Shown here piece after piece: positions 32,856-43,990 of a stretch of DNA of 64,000 nucleotides. Source of the DNA: Miscanthus floridulus. Its lineage: Eukaryota; Streptophyta; Magnoliopsida; Poales; Poaceae. The stretch spans positions 63,728,111-63,792,110 of the forward strand of contig NC_089591.1 in the NCBI RefSeq assembly GCF_019320115.1. Reading direction: 5' to 3'. Position 1 is the stretch's first letter. Each line of letters opens with the position of its first letter. A program made the translations under genes and the position numbers. The notes beneath the pieces are model-generated. The model searched no databases. It saw nothing but the letters and a program-made list of their open reading frames with translations, and was not told where the DNA came from.

Positions 32856-34672
32856 TTCCCAGCACCACCCCGAGATCTGGGTACGAGCGTGGACCCCTGG
32901 GCCTTACCGCGCCGGGCTCCGGAGCATCCGCGGGCGGCCGGAGCTCGGTCGACGCCTCGACGGCTCTGTGCAGCCGCCGGAGGTGTCGCACGCTCGCCGC
33001 CGCCGTGCCTCCGGAGCGGTGGATATTTTTGTCGAAGTGGAGGGAGCAGTAGAAGAAGACGCGAGAGGCGAGACCCCGAGGAACGCGGTGCTTCCAGCGA
33101 TCAGACGGGCCTGGCTGGCCAGCTGACCTAACCAGGTTGAGCAGCACAGCACAGCACAGCAGAGCTGAGCCTGAGCGTGAGCCGTCAGCAGCTCAGAGCT
33201 CACCACCTGCCTCTGCCTGACCGTGTATATAATTTTAGTCTCACTTCGACATGTCATTATAAACCAACTTAACTATGGTATAGTATTTTTCTTTTATAAT
33301 AAATTAGCTGTACAGGGCTGAGCCTTAGGCGGCGTAGAACGGTGGTTGTGCCTGCGCACTTTCCGCTAATAATTGTGAGTCACGTGAAGCACCAGTTGAA
33401 TTTGCGTAATAACGATGGGACTAATGATTAGGGGTTGGGCTTGTCACAGCGAATGCACAACCAGCGCGGCTGGGTTGGGCTTGTCACGTTGGCTGAGAGG
33501 CTGGGCCAGGCCAAGCTGGGGTTTCCTTTTTCCGGATGGGCTTTGTGATTGGCGAGATCTTGTGCGAGTTTTTGGGTTCGCAGGCCCATCTCAGAACCAA
33601 ATACAATGGTCCGCCAAGGCCCAGCAGAGATACCCGCAAGCCACCACACGATGTGCCGGCGGTGCCGCCGGATGCCCCACTACTGTCACTGGTTCCCTCT
33701 CCCTACTGGCCGGTGTCCCCGCCCGCTCATGGCCCTCGGCGTCTCCGCGGTGCCTTGGCTCTCAGTACCCTCCCTGCCAGATGCTAACGGCGTGCCGTCG
33801 TGCCAATGCTGCCGTGGACACGGCAAGTGCTCGGCAACATCCTGTTTCTGCAGAGCTGCGACTTCACGAGGGATGGGAGTTTCGTTTAGGGCAGGTTCGT
33901 CGTCTGCAATTCTCCATTTGAGCTCTAGATGTGATACACATATGATGAACTTGGTGTTCATCTTCAAGACGAAAGACCAGGTGCATCTCTTTTTAGCAAA
34001 AGACTCATTTGCATGGCAATGGGTAAAATTCATTTATATTAACAAGGCACAACTTTTAGTTGGTCCAGTCTGGATCAAAGCATGCCTCTGAAAGAAGTTG
34101 GATTCGATGCAAAAGCTTTTGAGGCTGATATCTCACCGGTACTTGATTGCACAACCACTGCCTGATAGGCTTTATTAAAGAAAGGAGAAGAAACCAAGAA
34201 AATAGGCTATTAAACTTCATGCTGCAGCTACCGAGCAAACTGTTGAAAAGCTCACTCCAACTAATTGTCATCAGTTCGTCTCACAAAATTCGTTAAAAAG
34301 CACCATATCACAAATAATTCGTGAAAGAAAGAACTCCAAAACGAAAAGGTCACATCCTGCTGATCAAAGCCAGTCTAACAAAACCAATGGAGGACCAGCT
34401 AGAAAGATTCGTAAACTAGTTCCTAAACCCCACTCCAAAGTTCTAATCCGAATGCTATTATTCCTCCGTTCCCTGAGCTGCGCCTCCACTGAATCCAGGT
34501 CACCACTGCACTTTGTTCTCGTGTCATCGTGTGTACTTTGCTTCCAGAGCCAGGAACCACACCACCAACCACTTCTCGCGCTCTCCAGCTCACTGGTTCT
34601 TGCAGAGAAAAGGGAGGAGAAGATCGAATCTTTTTGCCGCCACTCTTGCTTTCCTGTTCTTCGTTCAGCGCC
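32856..34672. other. Divergent intergenic region between GT8 and VAP (copy 1)
   Basis: It contains the upstream regions of both genes, which are transcribed away from each other. A 180-codon frame at 33549-34091 (plus) is Cys/Arg-rich with no known domain. It also exists in copy 2 with a different N-terminus, but the copies are too recent for that to show selection, so I do not call it a gene. GGGTTGGGCTTGTCAC occurs twice at about 33431 and 33472. Confidence 0.45.
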
Positions 34673-37206
34673 ATGAGCAGTAAGCTGCTTCGGGTCTATC
34701 CCTTCCGAGCTCAAGATTCCCTGTAAGTTCTTCATAACTAGTTGCTTGATGATGCTTTTTCTTGGCTGATTCTAGTCTTCTTATTCCTGTTACCATGTGA
34801 AGATGAGGTCAAGAAGCAGCGGTCTTGCTGCATGGAGCTGACGAACAGGACCGACCAGTACGTGGCCTTCAAGGTGAAATTTCCTGTCCTTGTTGCTGTT
34901 CCGAGCTGCTGCTGCTGCTGCGGTGCATTGGGAGGGAGAATGATTGGCTTCGATGCCCCCATACGTAGGTGAAAACAACGAACCCAAGGAAATACTCTGT
35001 GAGGCACGCCTGCGGTATACTTCTTCCCCGGAGCTCGTGCAATCTCACAGGTGCTGTCTGAGCAGCATGTGCTCGATTAGTCGATTAATTGGTTAATCTG
35101 ATTCAAATTGGCAATGAAGGGTTGGAATTGGCGCAGTTACTATGCAGGCTCCAATGGAGATGCTATCTGATCACCACTGCAAGGACAAGTTCCTTGTGCA
35201 AAGTGTTGTAGTGAGAGATGGGGCGACGATGAAAGACTTCCTGCCCGAACTGGTACGTTCTCTTATGGGAGTTTAGTTCATGTATTGTTTAATCATTTAC
35301 TGCTGGCGTGAAATGTTAATGTTGTGATTTGCAGTTCGTTAAAGCACCAGGTAGGGTGATTGGGGAGTTCAAGCTGCGCGTGGTGTACATTGCTGCTAAT
35401 CCTCCATCACCGGTTCCAGAGGAAGAAGAGGAAGATGATTCATCCCCTCGGTCAGAGGTGATAGGCTGTGAAGAGAAAAGATCACTTGTATTTAATGCTG
35501 TATGTAATGCTACCGAGTTTGATGCTAATGTACAAAGGGAAACCTGACATGGATTATGTAATGCTATAGTTTGTTTCTTTTGCAGACACCCACTTATATA
35601 CGGGCATCTGGAGAAGAACCTTCATGTGCTGAGGTAACTCTTTTCTCGGTATAGCAGTTTTTTTCTTCGCGATCGGATGTGTACCCATATAAGAGAAAAT
35701 TTACGCAACATCGACAAGATCCGGCTGTGCCATGCCCGCTGGCAAGACACTACCGTGCAGGACCAACCAGGAATGTCAATAGGCTAGAGCTAGAATCGAG
35801 CAGGTACAACACATAGAGACAACTATACTGCAGTAATTTTCACGGTATAGTAGTTACTCCCTCTGTCCTATATTATTTGTCGTTTTTTGTTTCCGTGCCA
35901 CAAATTTGACTAGATTTGTAAAAAATACGTGCAACATTTGTATCTTCAAATAAATTTATTATGAAAATAAATTTAAAGATCTATCTAATGATATTAATTA
36001 TGTATCATAAATATTAATATTTTTTATTTAAAATTAGTCAAAGTTATTTGTCGGGAAGTGAGAACGATAGATATTTTGGGACAGAGGAGTATTTGTGAAT
36101 TTCTTAGTGTCACGGATGTACTTGCTCATTTTGGTACAATGTCACTGTCACTTGTCATTACAGAACTGTGATGCCTAATGAGTAGTTAGGTCACTTACCT
36201 TGAAATTATTAGTTCTGTCCTTAGAGTAAGCCGGCTGTTTAAAGCTTATTTGTGGTGATTCTGGTCTTTTTCTCTTAGTGTGTGTCTGGGGTGAGGGTGT
36301 TCCTGCCCTCTCCCTTGAATTTATTCTCTTCTTATTAATGAAATGATACACCCACAGTAACACAGCTCGTCTGCATGATCATGAAAACAAAATACCTAAT
36401 GAGTAGCTGTGCACCTGAACTGCGTAGATTCTTGTTTTGCCAATTAATCCAGTATGGCTTACTGCCTTTATATAAAGAAAATTACCAATTACCAAGGTAG
36501 GTAATCCATCAGTTCACTCTGTTTTCTACTGTATGTGTTTGTTCAGGTTACCGCTGTAAAATCAAGGATGGATGAAGAGAAGGAATGCTGCAATTGCAGT
36601 AGAAGAAAAACTGAAGCTTCAATACAAAATGGTAAATTTTTCCCTTCGGATAAATAGTTTGAAAACTTAAGCGTCAAAGTTTGTTATCAAACAAAGTTAA
36701 CCATTCAGTTGTTGAGGACTGGTTATCTCGGCTCCTTGAAGGGATTATCTTTGATTTTCAATTTTGCATTCGATACCTGGTCACATGTTCCTAATGCGTT
36801 GTTTGTCATAACTAGAAAAGTTTGTGTGAGATGCTGTACAGGTATGCAAACAGAAAATGACGTGCTTTACAGTTAGCACTGATTCTGGTGCCCACACTAT
36901 ATGTATGTCTGCATTATAACAGCAACCTCCTGACGCAAGCTGATAACTTTGGAACGCTGACGAACATAATATTACTAAAGTTTTTTTATATATATCATGG
37001 AATCTATGGCCCTGAATTTTCGTAAGGATTGGCTACAAGTATTTTACTGACAAATACATGAACATTTGAACTCATTCTTGTTTCAGGAACTGCTTGAAGA
37101 AACAAGATCATCTCAACAACAAGAAGGATTCTCACTGATGTTTGTAGTGTTAGTCTTCATGTCATCTGTGTTCATTGGACACTTGATGAATGACATCATG
37201 GTTTAG
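34673..37206 (+). pseudogene. VAP27-like (VAMP-associated, MSP-domain) gene, copy 1, two frameshifts
   Basis: The eight exons correspond one-to-one with copy 2: 34673-34722, 34803-34873, 34969-35050, 35137-35252, 35335-35499, 35586-35633, 36547-36631, 37087-37206. Exon 1 has an extra C in a C run (about 34712) and is 50 instead of 49 bases. Exon 7 has an extra T (about 36590) and is 85 instead of 84. Either change alone would end the protein early, the first within exon 1 or 2. All splice signals are intact. A Stowaway-like MITE lies in intron 6. It is either a young pseudogene or an otherwise good gene with two sequencing errors. Confidence 0.82.
35855..36091. mobile_element. Stowaway-like MITE in VAP intron 6 (copy 1)
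   Basis: The ends TACTCCCTCTGTCCTATATT and TTTTGGGACAGAGGAGTA are inverted with TA at the edges. Confidence 0.78.
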
Positions 37207-38103
37207 GCAGATGTATGTTTCTACAACCACTATCACCATTGCACTCTCCACCGAAATTGTTTCTTCATTCAATTCGCATTTGGGTATAGCTTCACTCTCA
37301 ATAGCACACAGTATCGTATCTATCTAGAAATAGAAAGGTTTCATCAGGAACTTGCAGTTCAGACTTCAGAGTTGTATAAACCCACAGGATTTCCTAACAG
37401 TACTACTTTCCAATGGCCTGTCAGTTTAACAGATATTTCCTCTATCTTGGACTTGGAATGACAATCACATTTCAAAAGAGAACAGTCAACTTATACAAAC
37501 TTTGACGAACAACTATTCAAAAAATATGCAAGTTTAGAACATTGAACTTGTATCAAGGGATTTGTGTTCAAAGTGTCTCTGAATTATGTTGATGATATAG
37601 TAAAAGATATTAACGGGTCAAAATAATCCGAAATGGAGTGTACAGAGCATCATACATCACCGATAAACCATAGAACAGGATTCCCAAGTACTCCTATGTT
37701 CTTCAGGCAAGCATAGACAGCCTGTGAGTGAGGTAAACATTCCATACATGGAGTGGAATCAACACTACAAGATGACGTTGCATGTCTGTGTCATATTGAT
37801 ATGTTTGATATAGAACTACTACCTATCATTTCGTCACGTCAAAGCCAAATAAAAATGGGACACAGTAAATCTGTAATCCTTATCGTCATGTCAACAGAAC
37901 TGGATTACTGAAAGTACCCCACAGAACCGAGAACGTGGTGTTCAATAGCGACACGAATCACACAGAAATGTAAGTAGCCATCGGCTGGGCCGTCGAAGCA
38001 AGTTTTGCAGCAAAACAAGAGTACAAGAGCACCTCGGCACGAACAGCGCGAAGAGTTAAAGAACTAAGATAACACTTGCCTGATCTAGTTTTCTTTGTCT
38101 TCT
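37207..38103. other. 3' untranslated/intergenic DNA between convergent VAP and acidic-protein genes (copy 1)
   Basis: No gene is seen. Both neighbours are transcribed toward this interval, so it must hold their 3' ends. Confidence 0.5.
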
Positions 38104-38904
38104 TTACGTCGGAACAACGTAAACATTGACATTACGGTGAGCCACCGCGGCCAACTCCACCGCCAACCCGACGGCGACCACCGCGAGCACGCAGGCTGCA
38201 CCGCACCAGGCAGCAGCACTCTGCCTCCACCATCGCCGCTGGACGGCCCTCTTCCCCGTCTCCGCCGCGGCCTCGCGATCGGTGTCGCGCTTCTTGGCAA
38301 TGACGTCTAGCGTCCCCTCCTCTCGAGTTCCCATGGCCTCCCGCTTCTTGGCAACACTATCCGTGGCCAGCTCCCTGCGTGTTTCCGCGGTCTCGTCCTC
38401 GGCGTCGTTGTCCTCGGCGATGACATCCGACGCCTCCTCCTTGTTGCGTGCTTCCACGACGTCATCGCGCTTGGCGTCCCCCTCCGTCGCCTCCTGGCAC
38501 GAGTCGGTGCAGGAGCACGTGGACCGCGAGGACCCCGAGCAGTCGGCCTCCTCCTCGTCAGGCTCTCCCACCACCACCTCCTCCTCCTCCTCCTCGACTG
38601 GTTCAGGTGCAGCGACGACTGCGCGCTGCGCCCACTGATCGAACGTGGCCTTGAGGACGGCGAAGCGCGCCTCGGCCTCGGCCAGGCGCACCGGGCAGGC
38701 CCCGCCGTGGCACTCCGCCTCGGCGGCCAGGAGCGGCCGAAGGAAGTCGGTCTTCGCCTTGATCTTGTCGTGGAGCTGCTTCTCCGCGTAGGGGCTCCGC
38801 TGCCTGGACGACAGCGCGTCGTCGAGGGAGGCGCAGAGCTCGTCGAGATTCCGGTCCACCACGGCGCTCACCAGCCGTCCCTGCGTCGCCGGCGGCATGT
38901 CCAT
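38104..38904 (-). CDS. Acidic, Glu-rich protein with C-terminal membrane anchor, unknown function (copy 1)
   Basis: A single open exon of 266 residues from MDMPPATQGRLV. The frame remains open to 39201, but the upstream 99 codons look like untranslated leader (Arg/Thr-rich, no domain) and the MDM start precedes the ordered part. Residues 10-75 are helical and amphipathic (DRNLDELCASLDDALSS, DKIKAKTDFLRPLLAAEAE). The middle is very acidic (EEEEEEVVVGEPDEEEADC), with a Ser/Cys stretch SGSSRSTCSCTDSC. A basic patch KRAVQRRWWRQ precedes a single hydrophobic span (about 232-255) and a short tail ending VNVYVVPT. That is the layout of a tail-anchored membrane protein. I do not recognise the family. 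Confidence 0.72.
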   Translation of the reverse strand: MDMPPATQGRLVSAVVDRNLDELCASLDDALSSRQRSPYAEKQLHDKIKAKTDFLRPLLAAEAECHGGACPVRLAEAEARFAVLKATFDQWAQRAVVAAPEPVEEEEEEVVVGEPDEEEADCSGSSRSTCSCTDSCQEATEGDAKRDDVVEARNKEEASDVIAEDNDAEDETAETRRELATDSVAKKREAMGTREEGTLDVIAKKRDTDREAAAETGKRAVQRRWWRQSAAAWCGAACVLAVVAVGLAVELAAVAHRNVNVYVVPT

Positions 38905-39390
38905 GGGCGCGGGCCGCCGGTTTGTGGGCGCGTTGTCGCTGTTGCGGTTTCGCGCAAGTGCCACGAGCGGAGCGGTGTCGCAACGCCAGGGTCGAGTGCC
39001 CGTGCAGTATAGTAGCGCGGCGGTTTCCTTGTGGGGCTTTTTTTGAGCACGGGCACCCCGCGGCCGGCGGGTGAGGTTTCGAGGAGTTGCGAGTTGCGAC
39101 GCGACGCTTCGCTGAACGTTTGATATCTTCATCTCATTTGATCGCTTCGTGCCATGTGAAGGTGGTGTGAGGGCACGGTTGCAGATGCCAAGTAACTGCA
39201 ACTCTAGCGCAGGATCCAGTGCGAATGTTTCCTGGAACGATGCATCATTTTTTTTTGTCTTTTCTCTTTGTTGAGGCCACCCTTGTTTTGTTATTTACCG
39301 GAATCTAAAATGCAAGGAAACGTAAACGAAACAATCACTTTTCAATACAATGCGTAATTCTATTCTTTTATTTTATAGGCATTTAATAAT
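38905..39390. other. Leader and upstream DNA of the acidic-protein gene (copy 1)
   Basis: It contains the in-frame 5' extension (38905-39201, minus) and then AT-rich DNA. No other gene. Confidence 0.5.
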
Positions 39391-39660
39391 TACTCACTAT
39401 GTCCCAAAGTAAATGCACATCTCATTTCTCGAGGAGACAAACTTTTTTAAGTTTGACTAAATATATACAAAACTATACTAACTTTTATAATTAATGTATA
39501 ATAAATATCATTAGATTGAGCATGGAATATATACTTGTATAATAAATTTGTTTGGAGATACAAATATTAATACTACTTTCTATATTTTTAGTCAAATTTT
39601 TTAAAAAAGTTTGACTTCTCAAGAAACGATATGTCCATTTATTTTAGGATAGAGAGAGTA
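39391..39660. mobile_element. Stowaway-like MITE (copy 1)
   Basis: The ends TACTCACTATGTCCCAAAGT and TTATTTTAGGATAGAGAGAGTA are imperfect inverted repeats with flanking TA. Inner inverted arms AAACTTTTTTAAGTTTGAC and GTCAAATTTTTTAAAAAAGT also pair. Confidence 0.75.
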
Positions 39661-39735
39661 CATGAATCATCTAGAGTAAATCGAGCCTAGAACTCCTTTC
39701 AATTTCTACAGTTTTCTACCTTTAACCTTCACTCA

Positions 39736-39945
39736 GGTGAACCAGTAAGGCTTTGGGAGGATAAATGGTTTGGAAATGCCACACTTAAAGATTAGTATCC
39801 ATCTCTATATAATATTAGAAGAAAGAAATATATCACACTTGCATATGTAATCAGCACTACAGCGCTTAATATTACTTTTTGCAGAGCGTTAGTGGGGATA
39901 AACTACTTAAATTGGTCTTTAGAAGGAGGCCGATCAATCCCAATT
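39736..39945 (+). pseudogene. LINE ORF2 C-terminal (zf-RVT-like) fragment (copy 1)
   Basis: With frame changes it reads GEPVRLWEDKWFGNATLKD, YPSLYNI, and further on ALNITFCRALVG and LNWSLEGGRSIPI. These resemble the zinc-binding region after the reverse transcriptase in plant LINEs and related retro-gene fragments. It is short and has stops. Confidence 0.6.
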
Positions 39946-40737
39946 TAAAGTTGATACGTCGACTATGGGAGACTACGGTTGCTTTTCTGAGAGCTTCTTT
40001 TTCGCTAGAGTTTCGAACTTTGTAATAATAAATGGTTGTGTACAAAACTCTTGCAGAGCCCGGAATAAGAATTCCTTTTTCTAACAAAGAACTCCTTTCT
40101 TCTTAAAAACATTTCCACCTCATAAAAAATGATTACTCAGACTTGCCTGAATTTTTTTTTTTTGAGTGGATCTCAGACTTGCCTGATGAACGATGAGGGA
40201 GAATGAACGATGCATCAAATAGTAGTCCAGATTTCACGGGCCGCCGTCCACGCCAGCGGTGTGGTTTTAGCCCATCAAGGATTTTCCAATGAGATCAGAG
40301 AAGTGGGCCTTTATATGGGCTTAAGTTGTAATAACGGTCCCGCACAACCCCTGCGGCCCTGCCCATCGCATCGAGCTTTTCTTTTTCTCACCTCTCTCTT
40401 CTTCACAGTCACAGATAAGCTGGTCTTGCGTAGTAGCGTCATATGATTCCGCTGGTTTTCATTCCTCTCAATGCTGTACTCCGCTCCCCGATCATCAACG
40501 ACATTATCGATCGGCACCACGACCTTCTTATGGACCGAGATTATTTTGGCTTATGGCATGTTACAAAAAGACATCGAGTCCGCAAACTGGAACATGCGTC
40601 CGCCACTACAGCAATCTTGTTCGCTAGTTTGAACCCATCCAGATCGGCATCCCGCACCATCATCTCAACCTCACATGCATATGCTAACTAGCTAGTTGAT
40701 CATCGCATCATTGTCGCGCTTCGTTCCGGCGGCCACC
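39946..40737. other. Upstream region of HyPRP gene 1
   Basis: CTCAGACTTGCCTGA occurs twice at about 40137 and 40172. Short frames are open here but show no domain. It probably contains regulatory DNA for the HyPRP gene and is repeated in copies 2 and 3. Confidence 0.45.
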
Positions 40738-40745
40738 TATAAATA
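40738..40745 (+). promoter_or_regulatory. TATA box of HyPRP gene 1
   Basis: TATAAATA, 128 bases before the ATG, in the same place in copies 2 and 3. Confidence 0.8.
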
Positions 40746-40872
40746 CCACACCCGAACACCGTCTCCAACCATCACAAGCACTTAGCAATCGAGCCATCAA
40801 GAGCTAGCTCCTCTCGAAGCTCACTCTGCTCTGTGCCTGTGGTCAAGAGGACACACACTGCTGTGTGCAGCA

Positions 40873-41262
40873 ATGGCAGGCAAGGCGTCGGTCGCGCTGT
40901 TCCTGGCCGTGAACCTGGTGGTGTTCGCCATGGCCAGCGCCTGCGGTGGCGACTGCCCCACGCCGCCGACCCCTTCGACGCCGACCCCGACGCCGGCCTC
41001 GTCCGGCAAGTGCCCCCGCGACGCGCTCAAGCTGGGCGTGTGCGCCAATGTTCTGGGCCTGATCAAGGCCAAGGTGGGCGTGCCGCCCACGGAGCCATGC
41101 TGCCCGCTGCTGGAGGGGCTCGTCGACCTCGAGGCCGCACTCTGCCTCTGCACCGCCATCAAGGGCAAAATCCTCGGCATCAACCTCAACCTGCCCGTCG
41201 ACCTCAGCCTCATCCTCAACCACTGCGGCAAGACCGTGCCCACCGGATTCAAGTGCCTCTAG
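40873..41262 (+). CDS. RCc3-like: Hybrid proline-rich / 8-cysteine (Hydrophob_seed) secreted protein, RCc3-like, copy 1
   Basis: Intronless, 129 residues. A signal peptide (about 1-23, ending AMASA) is followed by a short Pro/Thr linker (29-42, [13 protein letters not shown]) and an eight-cysteine domain: Cys 47, 57, 76-77, 91 and 93 (CLC), 118 and 128, the C-C-CC-CXC-C-C order of the lipid-transfer-like HyPRP family. Two additional Cys (24, 28) sit after the signal. Such proteins are secreted to the cell wall; relatives such as rice RCc3 are expressed in roots. The start is fixed by the signal peptide and the TATA box. The coding sequence is translated identically in copies 2 and 3. Codon usage is strongly GC3-rich, as in many grass genes. 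Confidence 0.93.
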   Translation: MAGKASVALFLAVNLVVFAMASACGGDCPTPPTPSTPTPTPASSGKCPRDALKLGVCANVLGLIKAKVGVPPTEPCCPLLEGLVDLEAALCLCTAIKGKILGINLNLPVDLSLILNHCGKTVPTGFKCL

Positions 41263-41525
41263 GCTAGCCAAGAGCATCATGCCGGCGTGTTCTTTTGCTT
41301 GTCATTCGTCTCTTACTGTCTTTGCTTGCTAAGCTAGCTCTGCATGAGTACGTGTCGGCGCGAACACGCCAAGTACGTACGTATGTAGCCGGTTTGATGA
41401 GCAGCTTTCGCTTTTGGGGTGTTTCTTTTTATGTAAGTGCCTCGTCCTTTGTATGGACAGTGTCACTGAACTATTTTGATTGTTATTCTTTTATTTGTAA
41501 TATCTAGCAATATATATGCCTGATG

Positions 41526-41531
41526 AATAAA
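41526..41531 (+). terminator. Poly(A) signal of HyPRP gene 1
   Basis: AATAAA, 264 bases after the stop codon, preceded by an AT-rich, TTTGTAAT-containing region. Confidence 0.65.
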
Positions 41532-41757
41532 GCTCATATTGTTCGAAATATGTGCATATTGTTCTAATATCAGATTTTATTATGAGTCGTATTTCATTTT
41601 CATACACGTTTGCAAATACACTACATAAAACATAATTAACTGAGGCAATAATCCATAACCATTTGTACGTTGAGATGTAGAATTACTAGCATTCATGATA
41701 CTATTCATCCATGTGCAATCTCCAACCGACCAAAAACACTCTCAAAATCTCTGAAAT
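41532..41757. other. AT-rich 3' flank of HyPRP gene 1 up to the duplication junction
   Basis: No gene. It ends at GAAATA, where copy 2 begins. Confidence 0.6.
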
Positions 41758-42024
41758 ATAACATTGCCTTCAAGAATTGCCAAATTCAGACGGAATGCAA
41801 CAAAGCATAGATGTGAAACAACCATCTTCAATGTATGTCTATGGTGTTTCATAGACATTTAATCCACGATCATCTAAAGTTGAAAACCAAGCCAATGAGA
41901 GTTCATCTACATAAACTCTAATTCTTTCTCTTCCTGAAACATTGTTATGTCATAAAAAATATTATGTGAAAACTTATTAAATGCCAATGAAACTCACAAC
42001 ATTCTCCCTGAGATTTGCTACTTG

Positions 42025-42278
42025 TACTATCTCCATCCTAAAAAAAACAATAATTCTAGGATCGGTCAAAGAAAAACTATCATAAGTTTAATTTAAGTTT
42101 ACATAAAAATAATCAACATGTATGACTCTAAATAAAGATACTATAAACATTATATTTCTACTTATTTAATGGTATTTATTTGATATGATAAATATAATAT
42201 GTTTAAAAAAAATTGGTTAAACTTTAAATCATTTAACTTATTATTTTAGAATTATATTATTTTAGGACGGAGGGAGTA
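42025..42278. mobile_element. Stowaway-like MITE (copy 2)
   Basis: Counterpart of 26817-27073, with many one-base differences. Confidence 0.68.
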
Positions 42279-42284
42279 GCAGTT

Positions 42285-42635
42285 GGCCAGTTTGGTTGGG
42301 CTTTTGGCTTTGGCTTTTGGCCCCAAAAGTCAAAAGCCCAACCAAAGGGGCTTGCTTTTGGAGGGTGCTTTTTCAGAAGCAGCTGCTTTTCCGTAGTTCA
42401 TTTTTGAAAGTGGATTGACCCTTGCTTTGTGGCTTTTGGCTTTATGCTTTCGAAATTGGTGGAATAAAAAGCTCTTCCATAGTGTTTCAAGAGAGATAAA
42501 GATAAAAGGTATATTTTATACTTGTTTAACCAAACAGCTTTAGCTTTTCTACAGTCACAGCCACAGCAGCTTTTCCACAGCTCACAGCCCACAGAGCTTT
42601 TTTTTCCCACAGCCACAGCTCAACCAAACAGGGCC
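42285..42635. mobile_element. PIF/Harbinger-like MITE (copy 2)
   Basis: Counterpart of 27081-27432. The left terminus is damaged (GGCCAGTTTGGTTGG); the right is intact (CAACCAAACAGGGCC). Confidence 0.78.
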
Positions 42636-42990
42636 TTAGTGTAGAGTGTAGCATCCAGTCCAACGTCCTCATCAAGATAAGAAGTCACGGTTGGTAACAC
42701 CACGTGCAGGTGATGACTGATGCGTCCGTGTGCAGCCATGTCGCGAATCGCGGAAAGCTTTGCTTTTTCTGTGCTTTGTACTGTAGTAGGAGTAGTATAG
42801 TCCGTGCCGTGGAGTCTCTCCGACTACTTAGTAAAATCTATATAATAAGATTAATACAGCTGTAGAAGTACGGGACGCAACTTATGTTTTACCTTCCACG
42901 CCCGTACGGACGGCCTCCTGCCCTTGATGGCATCCGCGTCCCCCCTCCCTGGGCAATCGAGGGCCCAAAGGGCAGAGAGCTCGGCCCCAC

Positions 42991-43123
42991 CAGCCTGTTG
43001 GTTAGCTGTTCGTATCGTTGCTGATTCGTGAAGATAGTACTACTGACTGATGTGTGAGAGAAAATATTGTTCCGGCTGAAAATTTACAAATCCTTTACGA
43101 TAAGCCTCAGTCAAACGAAGAGG
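42991..43123 (+). mobile_element. MITE of the AGCCTGTTCGG family, copy G
   Basis: Counterpart of 27792-27927 in the second unit. Confidence 0.7.
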
Positions 43124-43284
43124 CTTGGTCCATACTTGCTGTACACCATACCCTTCATCATCATCCCAAGGACCGTGCAATCCACGCTTGGCTGGCCTCT
43201 CAACTTGCTCGGTTCTTTCTCTCTTTCTTCCACTGTGGTCAATGTTTTCCTCCTCACACGATGACCGTCCTACAACATGGTTTG
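43121..43284 (+). pseudogene. Inverted fragment of the GT8 last exon (copy 2)
   Basis: Counterpart of 27924-28098, with additional small deletions. It again lies opposite in strand to the GT8 exon 5 at 43991-44527. Confidence 0.83.
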
Positions 43285-43990
43285 AAGGTTCACACATGCA
43301 AGCGAGGTCAGGTACAAGTCAATTGAACTCAACGTTCCGTCACAGTAATAAGGACGGATCCGGTGCAGTGACAATAGCCACTGCACATTAAAAAGCTGTC
43401 CCCGGTCGTGAGATCAGCATGTTCACGAAAGCCATCTACACACCTTATCACTGTAGCATCGTATCCGGACGTTGTCTGCGAAATCGGACAGCCACGAATG
43501 CGTGCGGTCTAACTTGCCGTGGCAATAACCACTGCATTGTATCTCCGTCACTGTAATAAAAAAAGAAAAAAACGTTCAGGGAAGCCAAGCTATATTTACA
43601 AACAATTATACCACGGTAAAACACAAAAGTACTGTTCAACAGTACATCTGAACTTTCAAATTTTATCTTGGTGATGGAACTGATCAATATCAATTTACAA
43701 GCAAAGCCAAAAAATCGCCTTGCTTTCAGAGGAAAAGAAAGCAAAATTAACTAAAAAACTGAGCCGATCCGTTCCTCTTCAGCTTCCGCACAATTCTACC
43801 CTCCTTCCCTGTATATGTCACCTTACAGTCTCAGAGGTTTCCAGAAGGTACAGCAACTATTGTCCCAGGCTGCAGATTTGCGTGATACAATTGAATTGGC
43901 CATCAGAATTTGTCAACGTGAATGTAGATTAGCTGTTCAAACTGAGCAACAGAAGTGATCAATCAATCATATGTATCTGCCGTGCCCACC
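43285..43990. other. Intergenic / GT8 3' region (copy 2), indel-dense
   Basis: Same DNA as 28099-28788, but with frequent single-base losses. No gene. Confidence 0.45.

Larger units (their letters stand above)
26541..41757. repeat. Segmental tandem duplication, copy 1 (about 15.2 kb)
   Basis: The unit runs from TAACATTGCCTTCAAGAAT to ...AAAATCTCTGAAATA and recurs in the same order and orientation at 41758-57195. It carries GT8, VAP, acidic tail-anchored protein and HyPRP genes plus several MITEs. Confidence 0.93.

Noticed and set aside
33549..34091. Cys/Arg-rich 180-codon frame between GT8 and VAP
   Set aside because: No domain or signal. It is conserved in copy 2 only because the duplication is recent, and the N-terminus changes with a single base.
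38282..38638. Ser/Thr-rich plus-strand frames opposite the acidic-protein gene
   Set aside because: They are complements of the minus-strand Glu/Asp-rich coding sequence.
40821..41280. Minus-strand and alternative plus-strand frames over the HyPRP genes
   Set aside because: High GC3 keeps other frames open. Only the frame with signal peptide and eight cysteines is meaningful.
41295..41507. 70-codon frame downstream of each HyPRP gene
   Set aside because: It lies in the 3' untranslated region, between the stop and the poly(A) signal, with no domain.
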